From positions 1 through 20,047 of the forward strand of contig JBBRGA010000063.1 of NCBI GenBank assembly GCA_038241115.1: a stretch of 20,047 nucleotides of DNA. The letters are read 5' to 3'. A program made the position numbers and the translations under genes. Below, one piece after another: positions 7,297 through 14,688 of this stretch. Below the pieces are notes generated by a model that searched no databases, was not told where the DNA came from, and saw only the letters and a program-made list of their open reading frames with translations. Source of the DNA: JANYJJ01 sp038241115 (lineage in GTDB: Bacteria > Pseudomonadota > Gammaproteobacteria > Burkholderiales > Burkholderiaceae_C). Position 1 is the first letter of the stretch; each line of letters begins with the position of its first letter.

Positions 7297-10200
7297 ATGG
7301 CTACCCCGCGCCGCCCTCGCCAGCCGTCACCTCAGGCCCAACGCCGGCCCGGACCGCAGCCCGCACACCAACCCGTGGGTCAACCTGCGCTGGGCAAGTT
7401 GCGACCGCCGCGACTGGGCCGCGTCTTCGGTCGAGAAAGTCTGTTCCGCCGGCTCGACGCGGCGGCGTCGGTGCCCGGGTTTTGGGTGTCGGGTCCGCCC
7501 GGCATCGGCAAAACCACGCTGGTGGCGACCTACCTGAGCGCGCGTGACATCCCTTGCCTGTGGTTGCAACTCGACGCGGTCGATGCTGACCCAGAGAGCT
7601 TTGTCTACTTCCTGCGTGAGGCGGCGGCGTTGCTCGCACCGCGCCGCAAGCTGAATCTGCCACTGCCCGGTGCTGACGATCTGCGCGATGTGCCGACCTT
7701 CATCAGGCGCTGCTTTCGGCGTCTGGCCCTGGTGCTTGATGCGCCCTGGGCCCTGGTGCTGGACAACGCGCAGGAGCTGGGCAGCGCCGGTGTGCAGAAA
7801 CTGAGCACCGCCAATTCGTTGCATGCCGGACTCGCTGGTGCGCTGTCTGAACTGCCCGCGCAGGCGCGGCTGTTCGTCATCAGCCGCGAAGCCCCGCCCG
7901 GAGAGTACGCGCGGGTTTTGGCCAATCAGCAATTGGCCACGCTGGACGAGGCCGCGTTGCGGTTCACCGACGACGACACCCAGCACCTGGTGGACCTGCA
8001 CGGCCGCGACTGGCCGGCGGCGGATCTGCGGCAACTCACCGACGGCTGGGCCGCCGCCATGATCTTGCTGCTGGCCGCGCGCACCGACCTCAGTCCCCAC
8101 GACAGCTTGCGCAGCGGCACCGCGCGCGATCGCTTGTTCGCGTTTTTCGCAGGCGAAGTGATGGAAAAGTTGGGCCTGGCCGATGCGACCGTGCTGATGC
8201 GCGTGGCGTTTTTGCCCAGCCCCACCGCGGCCATGGCGGCCGCAATCAGCGGCGACGCTCGCGCTGGCGATTTGCTGGCCGACCTGGTGAGGCGCAGTCT
8301 GTTCACCGAACGCCGCGAAGGCATGTCCGAATCAGGCATCGGCGCGGCTGCCAGCGCCAGCGCCAGAACCACTGCCAGAGCCAGCGCTGGCTCTGTTGTA
8401 GGCACCAGCGCCGATGTGGACACCCGCGCCGACACTTACACCTTCCACGCGCTGTTCAGCGAATTTTTACGTTCGCGTGCCCAGGCTTTGATGACGCCGT
8501 CTGAGCTGCGCGATCTGCAACTGCGGGCGGCGCACTTGCTGGCGGCGAACGGCCACGCCGACGCCGCCATTGCGCGGCTGATTGACGCTGCCGCCTGGGA
8601 CGCGGCGCTGCCACTGTTGCTTCAACACGCAGCCGCATTTGCAGCGCAAGGCCGAACGTCGATGCTCAGGGACTGGATCACGGCCCTGCCCGATGCGGTG
8701 CGGGCCACATCTCAGCTCGCGCCTTGGCTGGCCTACTGGCTCGGCTACTGCGAACTGGCCACCCAACCCGCAGACGCTTTGCGACATTTGGAACAGGCGC
8801 GTGTCGGCCATGTCGCGGCTGGCGATGTGCAGGGTTCTTTTTTTGCAGCCGCCGCGGCGGCCGATGCCATCGTATTTTTAGGCGGCAGCCTGACCGCCAT
8901 GGAGCGCTGCATGCCGCTGCTGCGGTCGCACACGCCTGTTTATTTGGCCCAGCGCAACACCGGCGTCAGCAACTTGACTGCCGGCGCATCTGCAGCAGCC
9001 ACAGCAAACGCAGCTGACAACGATATCGGCAACGGCAACAGCAACAGCAACCGCAACAGCGACCGGAACCGCAGCGGCAATGTCAGCGCCAGCGCCCATC
9101 ACGCCGACATGCGCGTCTTGCCGGGTCTGCTGGCGGCCTTCGTCTACCGCGACGCTGCCCATCCACTCACTGCGCAGCTCGCTGACCTGGCGGAGCGCAT
9201 GCTCGACCAGCCACTGGGCGCCAGTCAGCGCATCTTGCTGGGCACCCTGGCTTACTACCTGCTGTGGACGGGGCAGCTGGCACGCCTGGACCGGATCATC
9301 GTGAAAGTCGACCGAGCCTGTGTGGAGTCGGACGCGGCTGCCGCCACGCTGCTGCGTTGGTACGGTGTGGGCGTGCTGATCCGCTCGCTGTTGGGCCGTG
9401 TGACGGAGGCGCTGGACCACGCGCATCGGGCTTTGAAACTGGTCAGCCAGGGGCCGCCAGCGCTGCGTGCCAAGGCCCATTTGGCCATGGTGCTGGCCGC
9501 CATCGCCGCGCGCGATGCCGAACTTGCGCGCAGCCATCTCGCGCAGGCCAGCAACCTGATCGACCCAGACAACGCCACCGATGCCACCGTCTACGAATAC
9601 CAGCGCGGGCTGCTCATGTTGCTGGACGGCGAATGGCACAGCGCCGCCAAGCTCATGCGCGCTGCGGTGGCCAGCGGCCGCGCCAGTGGCTGGCCGCTGC
9701 GCGAACACATTGCGATGCTGGGCCTGGCGCTCGCCGCCACAGAAGCCGGTGAATTTGCAGAGGCGCGGGCCACTTTGCGCGCGGCAACGGCGCATCCGTT
9801 CAACGCCGTTTGCGTTTGGCATCACTGGATCGGCGGGCTGATTGACGCCAACCTGGCCGATCGCACCGGCGACCGTCCTGCTTGCCTTGCCGCACTGGCG
9901 CGCGCCTTCGCGGTGGCGCGCGAATTCGGCTACGACTTCGGCCCCATGCCGTATTGCTGCGGCAGCATGATGTCGCGCCTGGCCTGGATCGCCATCGAAC
10001 ATGAGATCGACGCTGCGTTTGCCCTCGGCATCGTCCGCCGCCATGCCTTGCCCGCACCGCACAACGCGGGCGAGCGCTGGGCGTGGCCGGTGCGAATCCG
10101 CACGCTCGGCCGCTTCAGCATCGAGCTTGACGGCGCACCGGCCGCCTCGGCGCGCAAAGAAAGCCGCAAACCGCTCGACTTGTTGAAGCTGCTCATCGCG

Positions 10201-10914
10201 CTGGGCGGCGAAGGCGTGTCGGTTGCGCGGTTGTGCGCCGTGCTCTGGCCCGATGCGCTGGGCGACGCGGCACGCAACTCTTTCGACAACGCCCTGCACC
10301 GGCTGCGCAAGCTGCTGGGCGGGGACACCCATGTGCTGTTGCGCGGCGGCGGCCTGAGCTTGAATGTGGCGACCTGCTGGACCGACGTCGGCGCACTGGA
10401 GGTTTGCTTGCAGACCGTCGACGCAGATGCGGGCGCTGTCCGCGCAAATACCGCACCGGCAGTCAAGACGCCGGCAGACACCGCGCCGGCAGACACCGCG
10501 CCTGGAAATACCGCTCGCGCAGTCCCCAGCACGGCAGAACTCCTGGCCTGCGCCGAGCGTGCGCTCAGCCTGTGCCAGGGCGAATTCCTGGTCGGCGAAG
10601 ACGAGCTTGCCGACGTGCTGACCGCACGCGACCGCCTGCGTGCACGCTTTGCGCGGCAGATGCTGGTCTTGGGTGGCCGCCTGGAAGCCGAAGGGCAGCA
10701 CGCGCAGGCGGCGTCGCTTTACGGCCGGGTTTCAGAACAGCAGCCGTTGGCTGAGGCGGTGGTGCGCCGACACATCGTGTGCCTGCTGGCGCTGGGCCAA
10801 CCTGCCGAGGCCTTTGAGGCCTTCAGACGTTGTCGCCAGCAACTGTCTGTGGTGCTGGGCATACGGCCCGCCCCCGAAACCGAAGCCTTGGTGGCTTCGC
10901 TTCGCAATCTCTAA
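7297..10914 (+). CDS. Large ATPase (MalT/STAND-like) - winged-helix - BTAD transcriptional regulator
   Basis: This 1205-residue regulator combines a nucleotide-binding signalling module with a SARP/AfsR-type DNA-binding end. Walker A GPPGIGKTT is at residues 66-74 and a Walker B-like WALVLDNAQ at about 150. A long helical, TPR-like middle (about 380-900) is followed by an OmpR-like winged helix (IRTLGRFSIELDG, from about 930) with KLLIALGGEGVS and LWPDA. The bacterial transcriptional activator domain fills the end (about 1015-1205), closing with RRCRQQLSVVLGIRP. Such proteins are ATP-controlled switches that activate neighbouring genes. Three low-complexity inserts interrupt it (about 345-378, 561-603 and 1043-1078). 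The start ATG at 7297 has no strong ribosome site. The likely target is the adjacent binding-protein gene, by position only. Confidence 0.88.
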   Translation: MATPRRPRQPSPQAQRRPGPQPAHQPVGQPALGKLRPPRLGRVFGRESLFRRLDAAASVPGFWVSGPPGIGKTTLVATYLSARDIPCLWLQLDAVDADPESFVYFLREAAALLAPRRKLNLPLPGADDLRDVPTFIRRCFRRLALVLDAPWALVLDNAQELGSAGVQKLSTANSLHAGLAGALSELPAQARLFVISREAPPGEYARVLANQQLATLDEAALRFTDDDTQHLVDLHGRDWPAADLRQLTDGWAAAMILLLAARTDLSPHDSLRSGTARDRLFAFFAGEVMEKLGLADATVLMRVAFLPSPTAAMAAAISGDARAGDLLADLVRRSLFTERREGMSESGIGAAASASARTTARASAGSVVGTSADVDTRADTYTFHALFSEFLRSRAQALMTPSELRDLQLRAAHLLAANGHADAAIARLIDAAAWDAALPLLLQHAAAFAAQGRTSMLRDWITALPDAVRATSQLAPWLAYWLGYCELATQPADALRHLEQARVGHVAAGDVQGSFFAAAAAADAIVFLGGSLTAMERCMPLLRSHTPVYLAQRNTGVSNLTAGASAAATANAADNDIGNGNSNSNRNSDRNRSGNVSASAHHADMRVLPGLLAAFVYRDAAHPLTAQLADLAERMLDQPLGASQRILLGTLAYYLLWTGQLARLDRIIVKVDRACVESDAAAATLLRWYGVGVLIRSLLGRVTEALDHAHRALKLVSQGPPALRAKAHLAMVLAAIAARDAELARSHLAQASNLIDPDNATDATVYEYQRGLLMLLDGEWHSAAKLMRAAVASGRASGWPLREHIAMLGLALAATEAGEFAEARATLRAATAHPFNAVCVWHHWIGGLIDANLADRTGDRPACLAALARAFAVAREFGYDFGPMPYCCGSMMSRLAWIAIEHEIDAAFALGIVRRHALPAPHNAGERWAWPVRIRTLGRFSIELDGAPAASARKESRKPLDLLKLLIALGGEGVSVARLCAVLWPDALGDAARNSFDNALHRLRKLLGGDTHVLLRGGGLSLNVATCWTDVGALEVCLQTVDADAGAVRANTAPAVKTPADTAPADTAPGNTARAVPSTAELLACAERALSLCQGEFLVGEDELADVLTARDRLRARFARQMLVLGGRLEAEGQHAQAASLYGRVSEQQPLAEAVVRRHIVCLLALGQPAEAFEAFRRCRQQLSVVLGIRPAPETEALVASLRNL
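8376..8395. repeat. 20-bp perfect palindrome inside the regulator gene
   Basis: CAGAGCCAGCGCTGGCTCTG is a perfect 20-bp palindrome. It sits in the segment coding the first low-complexity insert of the regulator (Ala/Ser/Arg/Thr-rich). The surrounding GCCAGC repeats suggest repeat-driven growth; a protein-binding role is possible but unsupported. Confidence 0.7.
9028..9082. repeat. Degenerate Asn/Ser/Gly codon repeat in the regulator gene
   Basis: This stretch is built from GGCAAC, AACAGC and AACCGC units. It encodes an Asn/Ser/Arg/Gly-rich linker (IGNGNSNSNRNSDRNRSG) in the middle of the regulator. A second such repeat, GCCGGCAGACACCGC twice in tandem (10471-10500), encodes Pro-Ala-Asp-Thr units in the activator domain. 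Confidence 0.75.
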
Positions 10915-10943
10915 GCCATTTCTAAGACCCTGCGGCCTAGGCT
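10910..10943 (+). promoter_or_regulatory. Candidate SARP-like operator and -10 element before the Bug gene
   Basis: TCTAAG occurs at 10910-10915 and again at 10921-10926, exactly 11 bp apart (one helical turn). It is followed 11 bp later by TAGGCT (10938-10943), which could be a -10 element. SARP-family regulators with the winged-helix plus BTAD arrangement are known to bind short direct repeats at 11-bp spacing just before the -10. The first repeat overlaps the stop codon of the regulator itself. This is a pattern match from one site only. Confidence 0.4.
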
Positions 10944-10993
10944 CACGACCAAGGTGGCGCCGCAGGGGCGCGGCCAGTTTCCAGGGACACACC

Positions 10994-12097
10994 ATGCGCA
11001 ACTCATTGACATCGCCAACAGCTCAGCCGCCGCGCCAAGCACTGATTGATTCGTCGACTCAACGGCAAAGAAGGCGCTTTTTGCTCCAGAGCGGCGCGAC
11101 CTTGGCGGCGCTGGCAACGCTGGAAACGTCGGGCCTAGGCCGATACGCCGTGGCGCAAAGCAACATCGAGCGCTTGCAAGTGCTGTGCAGCGGGCCAGCG
11201 GGCAGCATTCCTGACATCGTTGCGCGCCGGATAGCCGAACAGATGGCCCTGCCGATGTTGGCACCGACAACCACATCAACAGGCGGGCGCTACGCGCAGC
11301 AAACTCTGGTCGACAACCGGCCGGGTGCTGCCGGGCAGATCTCCATCGGTGCGCTGAAGGCAGGCCCGGCCGACGGTTCCACCATGCTGTTGGCGCAGGG
11401 TGCCGTGGCCACCGTGTATCCCTACCTGTACCCGCGGCTGGCTTACGACCCGGTGCTTGATTTGCAACCGGTCTCGCTGGCCAGTGAAATGACGCTTGCC
11501 TTGGCGGTTGGCCCGGCCGTGCCGGAAACCGTGCGCAACGTGGCCGATCTGGTGGAGTGGATGCGGCGCAACCCCAAACTCGCCAATGTCGCGTCTCCCG
11601 GCACCGGCACCTTGCCGCACCTGCTGGAAGCCATGCTGTTTCGCGAGACCAATGTGGCGTGGCAGCACATCGTGTACTCGGGTGGCCCTCCAGCCATGAC
11701 CGATCTGCTGGGCGGTCAGGTCGCTGCGCTGGTGCTGCCCGAAGGTTTGTTCCGCCAGCACAAAGCCAGCGGCAGGCTGCGCATCCTGGCGACGTCGGGT
11801 GCCACACGCAGCAGCTACTTCCCGGACGTGGCGTCGCTGGTGGAGCAAGGTCATCCCAACTTGGTGGTGCGTGAATGGTTTGCATTTTTCATGCCGGCGC
11901 GCGTGCCGGCGGCCACCATTGCCGCGGCATCCGAAGCGCTGCGAGCGGCGATTGCGCGGCCCGAATTGGTCAGTGCGTTTGCCGAGTCGGGCATGACGGC
12001 GGTGTCGAGCACGCCTGCGGCGCTGGCCGCGCGGATCAGTGCCGAGCAGCGTTACTGGCAGCCGATCATCACGGCGTCTGGCATCCGGGTTGAATGA
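10994..12097 (+). CDS. Bug/TctC-family periplasmic substrate-binding protein with Tat signal
   Basis: This is a tripartite-tricarboxylate-transporter type periplasmic receptor (Bordetella uptake gene family), which binds small carboxylates or similar ligands. The 367-residue precursor starts MRNSLTSP and has a twin-arginine motif RRRFLLQS. A hydrophobic stretch and YAVAQ form a likely cleavage site, so export of the folded protein by Tat is expected. Family motifs are present: GPAGSIPDIVARRIAEQM, VDNRPGAAGQISIGALKAGPADGSTM, FREWFAFF-like VREWFAFFMPARVPA, and a GTGTLPHL stretch. The segment PMLAPTTTSTGGRYAQQT before the VDNRPGAAG motif looks like a short insertion. No TctA/TctB membrane genes lie nearby, as is usual for orphan Bug genes. 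Ligand unknown. Confidence 0.9.
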   Translation: MRNSLTSPTAQPPRQALIDSSTQRQRRRFLLQSGATLAALATLETSGLGRYAVAQSNIERLQVLCSGPAGSIPDIVARRIAEQMALPMLAPTTTSTGGRYAQQTLVDNRPGAAGQISIGALKAGPADGSTMLLAQGAVATVYPYLYPRLAYDPVLDLQPVSLASEMTLALAVGPAVPETVRNVADLVEWMRRNPKLANVASPGTGTLPHLLEAMLFRETNVAWQHIVYSGGPPAMTDLLGGQVAALVLPEGLFRQHKASGRLRILATSGATRSSYFPDVASLVEQGHPNLVVREWFAFFMPARVPAATIAAASEALRAAIARPELVSAFAESGMTAVSSTPAALAARISAEQRYWQPIITASGIRVE

Positions 12098-12129
12098 CTG
12101 AGTTGAATGACAGAGTTGAATGACAGGAA
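12091..12129. repeat. Three-copy 13-bp tandem repeat across a stop/start junction
   Basis: TGAATGACTGAGT, TGAATGACAGAGT and TGAATGACAGGAA follow one another. The first unit contains the stop codon of the Bug gene, and the last supplies the AGGAA ribosome site of the methyltransferase. Each unit carries an ATG, but in a different frame because 13 is not a multiple of three. Confidence 0.85.
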
Positions 12130-12133
12130 TTTT

Positions 12134-12994
12134 ATGGACGCCGCTACCTCGACCTCGACCTCAACCCCGCCCGGCCACCCTTGGGATCGCGCAGCCCACG
12201 GATGGAACCGCCACACCGAAATCATTCGTGCCTGGCTTGAAGAAGCCACCGCCGCCATGCTGGACGCGGCGGGCGTGGCGTCAGGCGCCCAGGTGCTGGA
12301 CATCGCCGCCGGAGCCGGCGATCAAACACTCGACATCGCGCGCCGCGTCGGCCCCCACGGCAGCGTGCTGGCCACAGACATCTCGGCCACCATCCTTTCA
12401 TTGGCGGCCGACAACGCCCGCGTCGCAGGCCTGCACAACGTGACCACACAACTCGCCGATGCGCAGATGCTGGGTTTGCAGGGGCGTCATTTCGACGCGG
12501 CTGTGTGCCGCCTTGGGCTCATGTTTTGCAACGCGCCGCTCGATGCGTTGAAGCAAGCGCGGCTCGCGCTGCGCCCCGGCGGCCGGTTCAGCGCTTTGGT
12601 GTTCTCGCAGCCGCAGCGCAATCCGTGCCTGGGCATCATGATGGCCACCGCTTGTCGCCACGCGGGCCTGCCACCGAGACCGCCTAATTCGCCAGGCGGC
12701 CTGCTGAGTTTGGGTGAGCCCGGTTTGATGCAGCGGCTGCTGCAATCGGCGGGCTACACCGATGTTGAAGTGCGCACCCTGGCCGCACCGTTTCGGCTGC
12801 CAAGCAGCCACGACTACGTCGAATTTGTACGCACCTCGGGCACGCCCATCATGGAAATTCTGGCAGGGCTGGAGCCGGATGCCCAGCGCGCGGCGTGGCA
12901 AGACATGACCGTGCAACTCGACGTTTTTTGCACCCCTTCAGGCTGGGTGGGGCCGAATGAGTTGCTGCTGTGCAGCGCCTCGGTACGCGTTTGA
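12134..12994 (+). CDS. Class I SAM-dependent methyltransferase (UbiE/Methyltransf_11-like)
   Basis: This 286-residue protein has a Rossmann-fold methyltransferase core. Motif I is VLDIAAGAGDQTLDIA, followed by an acidic-loop strand VLATDISATIL, a motif like QLADAQML, and AALRPGG-type ARLALRPGGRFSALVFS. The substrate cannot be told. The start at 12134 is chosen because AGGAA (12125-12129) sits 4 bp upstream. An in-frame ATG at 12107 would add nine residues but lies inside the tandem repeat and has no ribosome site. The N-terminus contains a Ser/Thr run coded by a TCGACC repeat. It lies 36 bp after the Bug gene and is probably co-transcribed with it. Confidence 0.88.
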   Translation: MDAATSTSTSTPPGHPWDRAAHGWNRHTEIIRAWLEEATAAMLDAAGVASGAQVLDIAAGAGDQTLDIARRVGPHGSVLATDISATILSLAADNARVAGLHNVTTQLADAQMLGLQGRHFDAAVCRLGLMFCNAPLDALKQARLALRPGGRFSALVFSQPQRNPCLGIMMATACRHAGLPPRPPNSPGGLLSLGEPGLMQRLLQSAGYTDVEVRTLAAPFRLPSSHDYVEFVRTSGTPIMEILAGLEPDAQRAAWQDMTVQLDVFCTPSGWVGPNELLLCSASVRV

Positions 12995-13037
12995 AATTCG
13001 CGCCGCAACGGTTTGAGAGCGGCGGCTCAGTCGTGTT

Positions 13038-13098
13038 TCGGTCAACGGGCCTCTCGGTCAACGGGCCTTCAATCAAAGGTCTGTCAATCAAAGATCTC
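13038..13098. repeat. Two adjacent tandem duplications (16 bp and 15 bp)
   Basis: TCGGTCAACGGGCCT(C/T) is present twice (13038-13053 and 13054-13069). It is followed directly by TCAATCAAAGGTCTG (13069-13083) and TCAATCAAAGATCTC (13084-13098). The last unit is the 3' end and stop codon of the zinc-ribbon gene, so the gene's final codons have a near copy just outside it. The stretch fills most of the gap between the converging methyltransferase and zinc-ribbon genes. Confidence 0.85.
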
Positions 13099-13386
13099 GC
13101 TCAACCACGACTTGTGGCGCTTGCCTTGCGAGCCGTGGCCCGTGCCGTAACCGGGTTGGTTGCCACGGTGGCTGCCGCGGTTGTAGTCCGAGTCTTCAAA
13201 TTGAGGCTGCGCCTGCGCAGGCGCGTTGCGAGTTGGCGCGGCTTGCATCGCCACCGCACGCTCGATCAATTTATCGAGTTCACCGCGGTCCAGCCACACG
13301 CCGCGGCACTGCGGGCAGTAGTCGATCTCAACGCCTTGGCGGTCGCTCATGGTGAGCGCAATGTCGGGGCAAGCGGGACATTTCAT
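13084..13386 (-). CDS. Small zinc-ribbon protein (zf-TFIIB type)
   Basis: This 100-residue protein begins MKCPACPDIALTM, with a four-cysteine zinc ribbon at C3, C6, C24 and C27, followed by RGVWLDRGELDKLIERA. That is the TFIIB-type zinc-ribbon signature common in small bacterial proteins of unknown role. The C-terminal half is low-complexity (Gln/Gly/His/Asn-rich) and ends in a basic-then-acidic tail, KSWLSEIFD. The start at 13386 is chosen for its AGGAAG ribosome site and because the family starts at the first CxxC; the frame is open further upstream but without support. Function unknown. Confidence 0.88.
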   Translation of the reverse strand: MKCPACPDIALTMSDRQGVEIDYCPQCRGVWLDRGELDKLIERAVAMQAAPTRNAPAQAQPQFEDSDYNRGSHRGNQPGYGTGHGSQGKRHKSWLSEIFD

Positions 13387-13626
13387 GGTTTCTTCCTGGT
13401 GGGGTTTGTCGAAGAGTGCTCCGCGGTGCACTTTGCGCGCAACTCGAAGTCGTATTGACTGACCACCGACTATTTGCGTTTTCGTCAATCGGAGAAAGCA
13501 GCTTTTTAAGGACGACAACATCGCACAAACCGCGGCTTTAAAAAGCCTTGTTCACCAGCCTCGAATTTCTGCCTTGAGAGACTGCAAAGCGCGATCGCGC
13601 TCGCCTCGCTCTGCTAACTTCGGGCG
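13387..13626. other. Divergent intergenic region between zinc-ribbon and lipid-kinase genes
   Basis: This 240-bp stretch lies between two divergent genes and must hold both promoters. It contains GGCTTT-AA-AAAGCC (13534-13547), a short AT-centred palindrome. It also holds TTGACG at 13486-13491 on the minus strand, which could be a -35 for the zinc-ribbon gene, though no clear -10 follows at 17 bp. No further gene is visible. Confidence 0.4.
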
Positions 13627-14688
13627 ATGTCTTCCAGCGCCATACCGGCCCTTCCTGAAATCGACCCTCGGTCAGCGCTTCTGTTCGTCATCAACGGCGC
13701 TTCAGGCAGCACCGATGCCAACGCCAAGCGCCACGCCATCGAAGGCGCACTTCGAACTGCAGGGCGCACCGGGGATTTGCGCTTCACAGCGCCTGCGGAC
13801 CTGAGCCGCGTAGCGCAGGAAGCCGCTGCCCAGGCCGCAGCGACGCAAACAGCCGTGGTGGCAGTGGGCGGCGACGGCACGCTCAACACCGTGGCGCAGG
13901 CTGCACACGCCGCAGGCTGTGCGATGGGCGTGGTGCCGCAGGGCACTTTCAACTACTTCGCCCGCACCCTCGGTATTCCCGCCGATCCGGCCGAAGCCAC
14001 CAGCCAGTTGCTGCGCTCGGTGCCCACGCCCGTTCAAGTGGCTGCTGTCAATGGGCACCTTTTTCTGGTCAATGCCAGCCTGGGGCTGTACCCCGATTTG
14101 CTGGAAGACCGCGAGGCCTACAAGGCGCGCTTTGGACGCAGTCGGTGGGTGGCGCTGTGGGCGGCATGCATCACGTTGCTGCGCTCGCAACGCCGGCTGC
14201 GTTTGCACATTGAGCAGGGAAGCACGGCTCGCGACGTGCGCACGCTGACTTTGTTCGTGGGCAACAACCAGTTGCAGTTGGCGCGCATGGGCTTGCAACC
14301 GCGCGTGCTCCCGGAAGCCAGCGCTGTAATCACGCCCGCTGCTGAATCTGCCGACACGGCCGTTCACAATTCGTTGACCGCTGTCATGCTGCGACCCATC
14401 GGCAGCTTGGCGATGGTCAGCCTGATGCTGCGTGGCGCGATGGGCTCGCTCGGCGATACCGACAGCGTGGAACACTTTGAATTCAAGCGCATGGTGGTGT
14501 CGCCGACGCTGGTGCCGGGTCGGCGCGGCGTGAAGGTGGCGTACGACGGCGAAGTAACGCAGATGCGCGCGCCACTTGAATTTCAGGTGCTTGCGCAGCC
14601 GCTTCACCTGATGTTGCCAAGGCTCGAAGTGGGCTTCGTCCCGGACATCACCGACCCGGACAGCCGAGCGCACAGGACGCGCCCATGA
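13627..14688 (+). CDS. Diacylglycerol/sphingosine kinase-family lipid kinase (YegS/BmrU-like)
   Basis: This 353-residue protein has the DAG-kinase catalytic fold. The nucleotide-binding motif GGDGTLN is at residues 81-87, and VVPQGTFNYFARTLGIP corresponds to the family's G-T-x-N-x-F-A-R motif. The C-terminal half is the beta-sandwich domain found in YegS and LCB5 relatives, with LEFQVLAQPLHLMLP near the end. The family phosphorylates lipid hydroxyl groups with ATP; the lipid here is not known. The ATG at 13627 has no obvious ribosome site. Its stop codon overlaps the next gene's start (ATGA), so the pair is translationally coupled. Confidence 0.9.
   Translation: MSSSAIPALPEIDPRSALLFVINGASGSTDANAKRHAIEGALRTAGRTGDLRFTAPADLSRVAQEAAAQAAATQTAVVAVGGDGTLNTVAQAAHAAGCAMGVVPQGTFNYFARTLGIPADPAEATSQLLRSVPTPVQVAAVNGHLFLVNASLGLYPDLLEDREAYKARFGRSRWVALWAACITLLRSQRRLRLHIEQGSTARDVRTLTLFVGNNQLQLARMGLQPRVLPEASAVITPAAESADTAVHNSLTAVMLRPIGSLAMVSLMLRGAMGSLGDTDSVEHFEFKRMVVSPTLVPGRRGVKVAYDGEVTQMRAPLEFQVLAQPLHLMLPRLEVGFVPDITDPDSRAHRTRP

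Noticed and set aside
8878..10701. Open reading frame of 607 codons on the minus strand, antisense to the large regulator
   Set aside because: High GC leaves few stops in antisense frames. The translation has no family motifs and is composition-biased, while the plus strand shows clear domains throughout.
11276..11854. Minus-strand open frame within the Bug gene
   Set aside because: It shadows a clear TctC-family protein; His/Gln/Arg-rich translation is typical of antisense GC-rich DNA.
13534..13547. GGCTTT-AA-AAAGCC palindrome as an intrinsic terminator
   Set aside because: It sits between two divergent gene starts, where no terminator is needed, has only a 2-nt loop and is not followed by a T-run.
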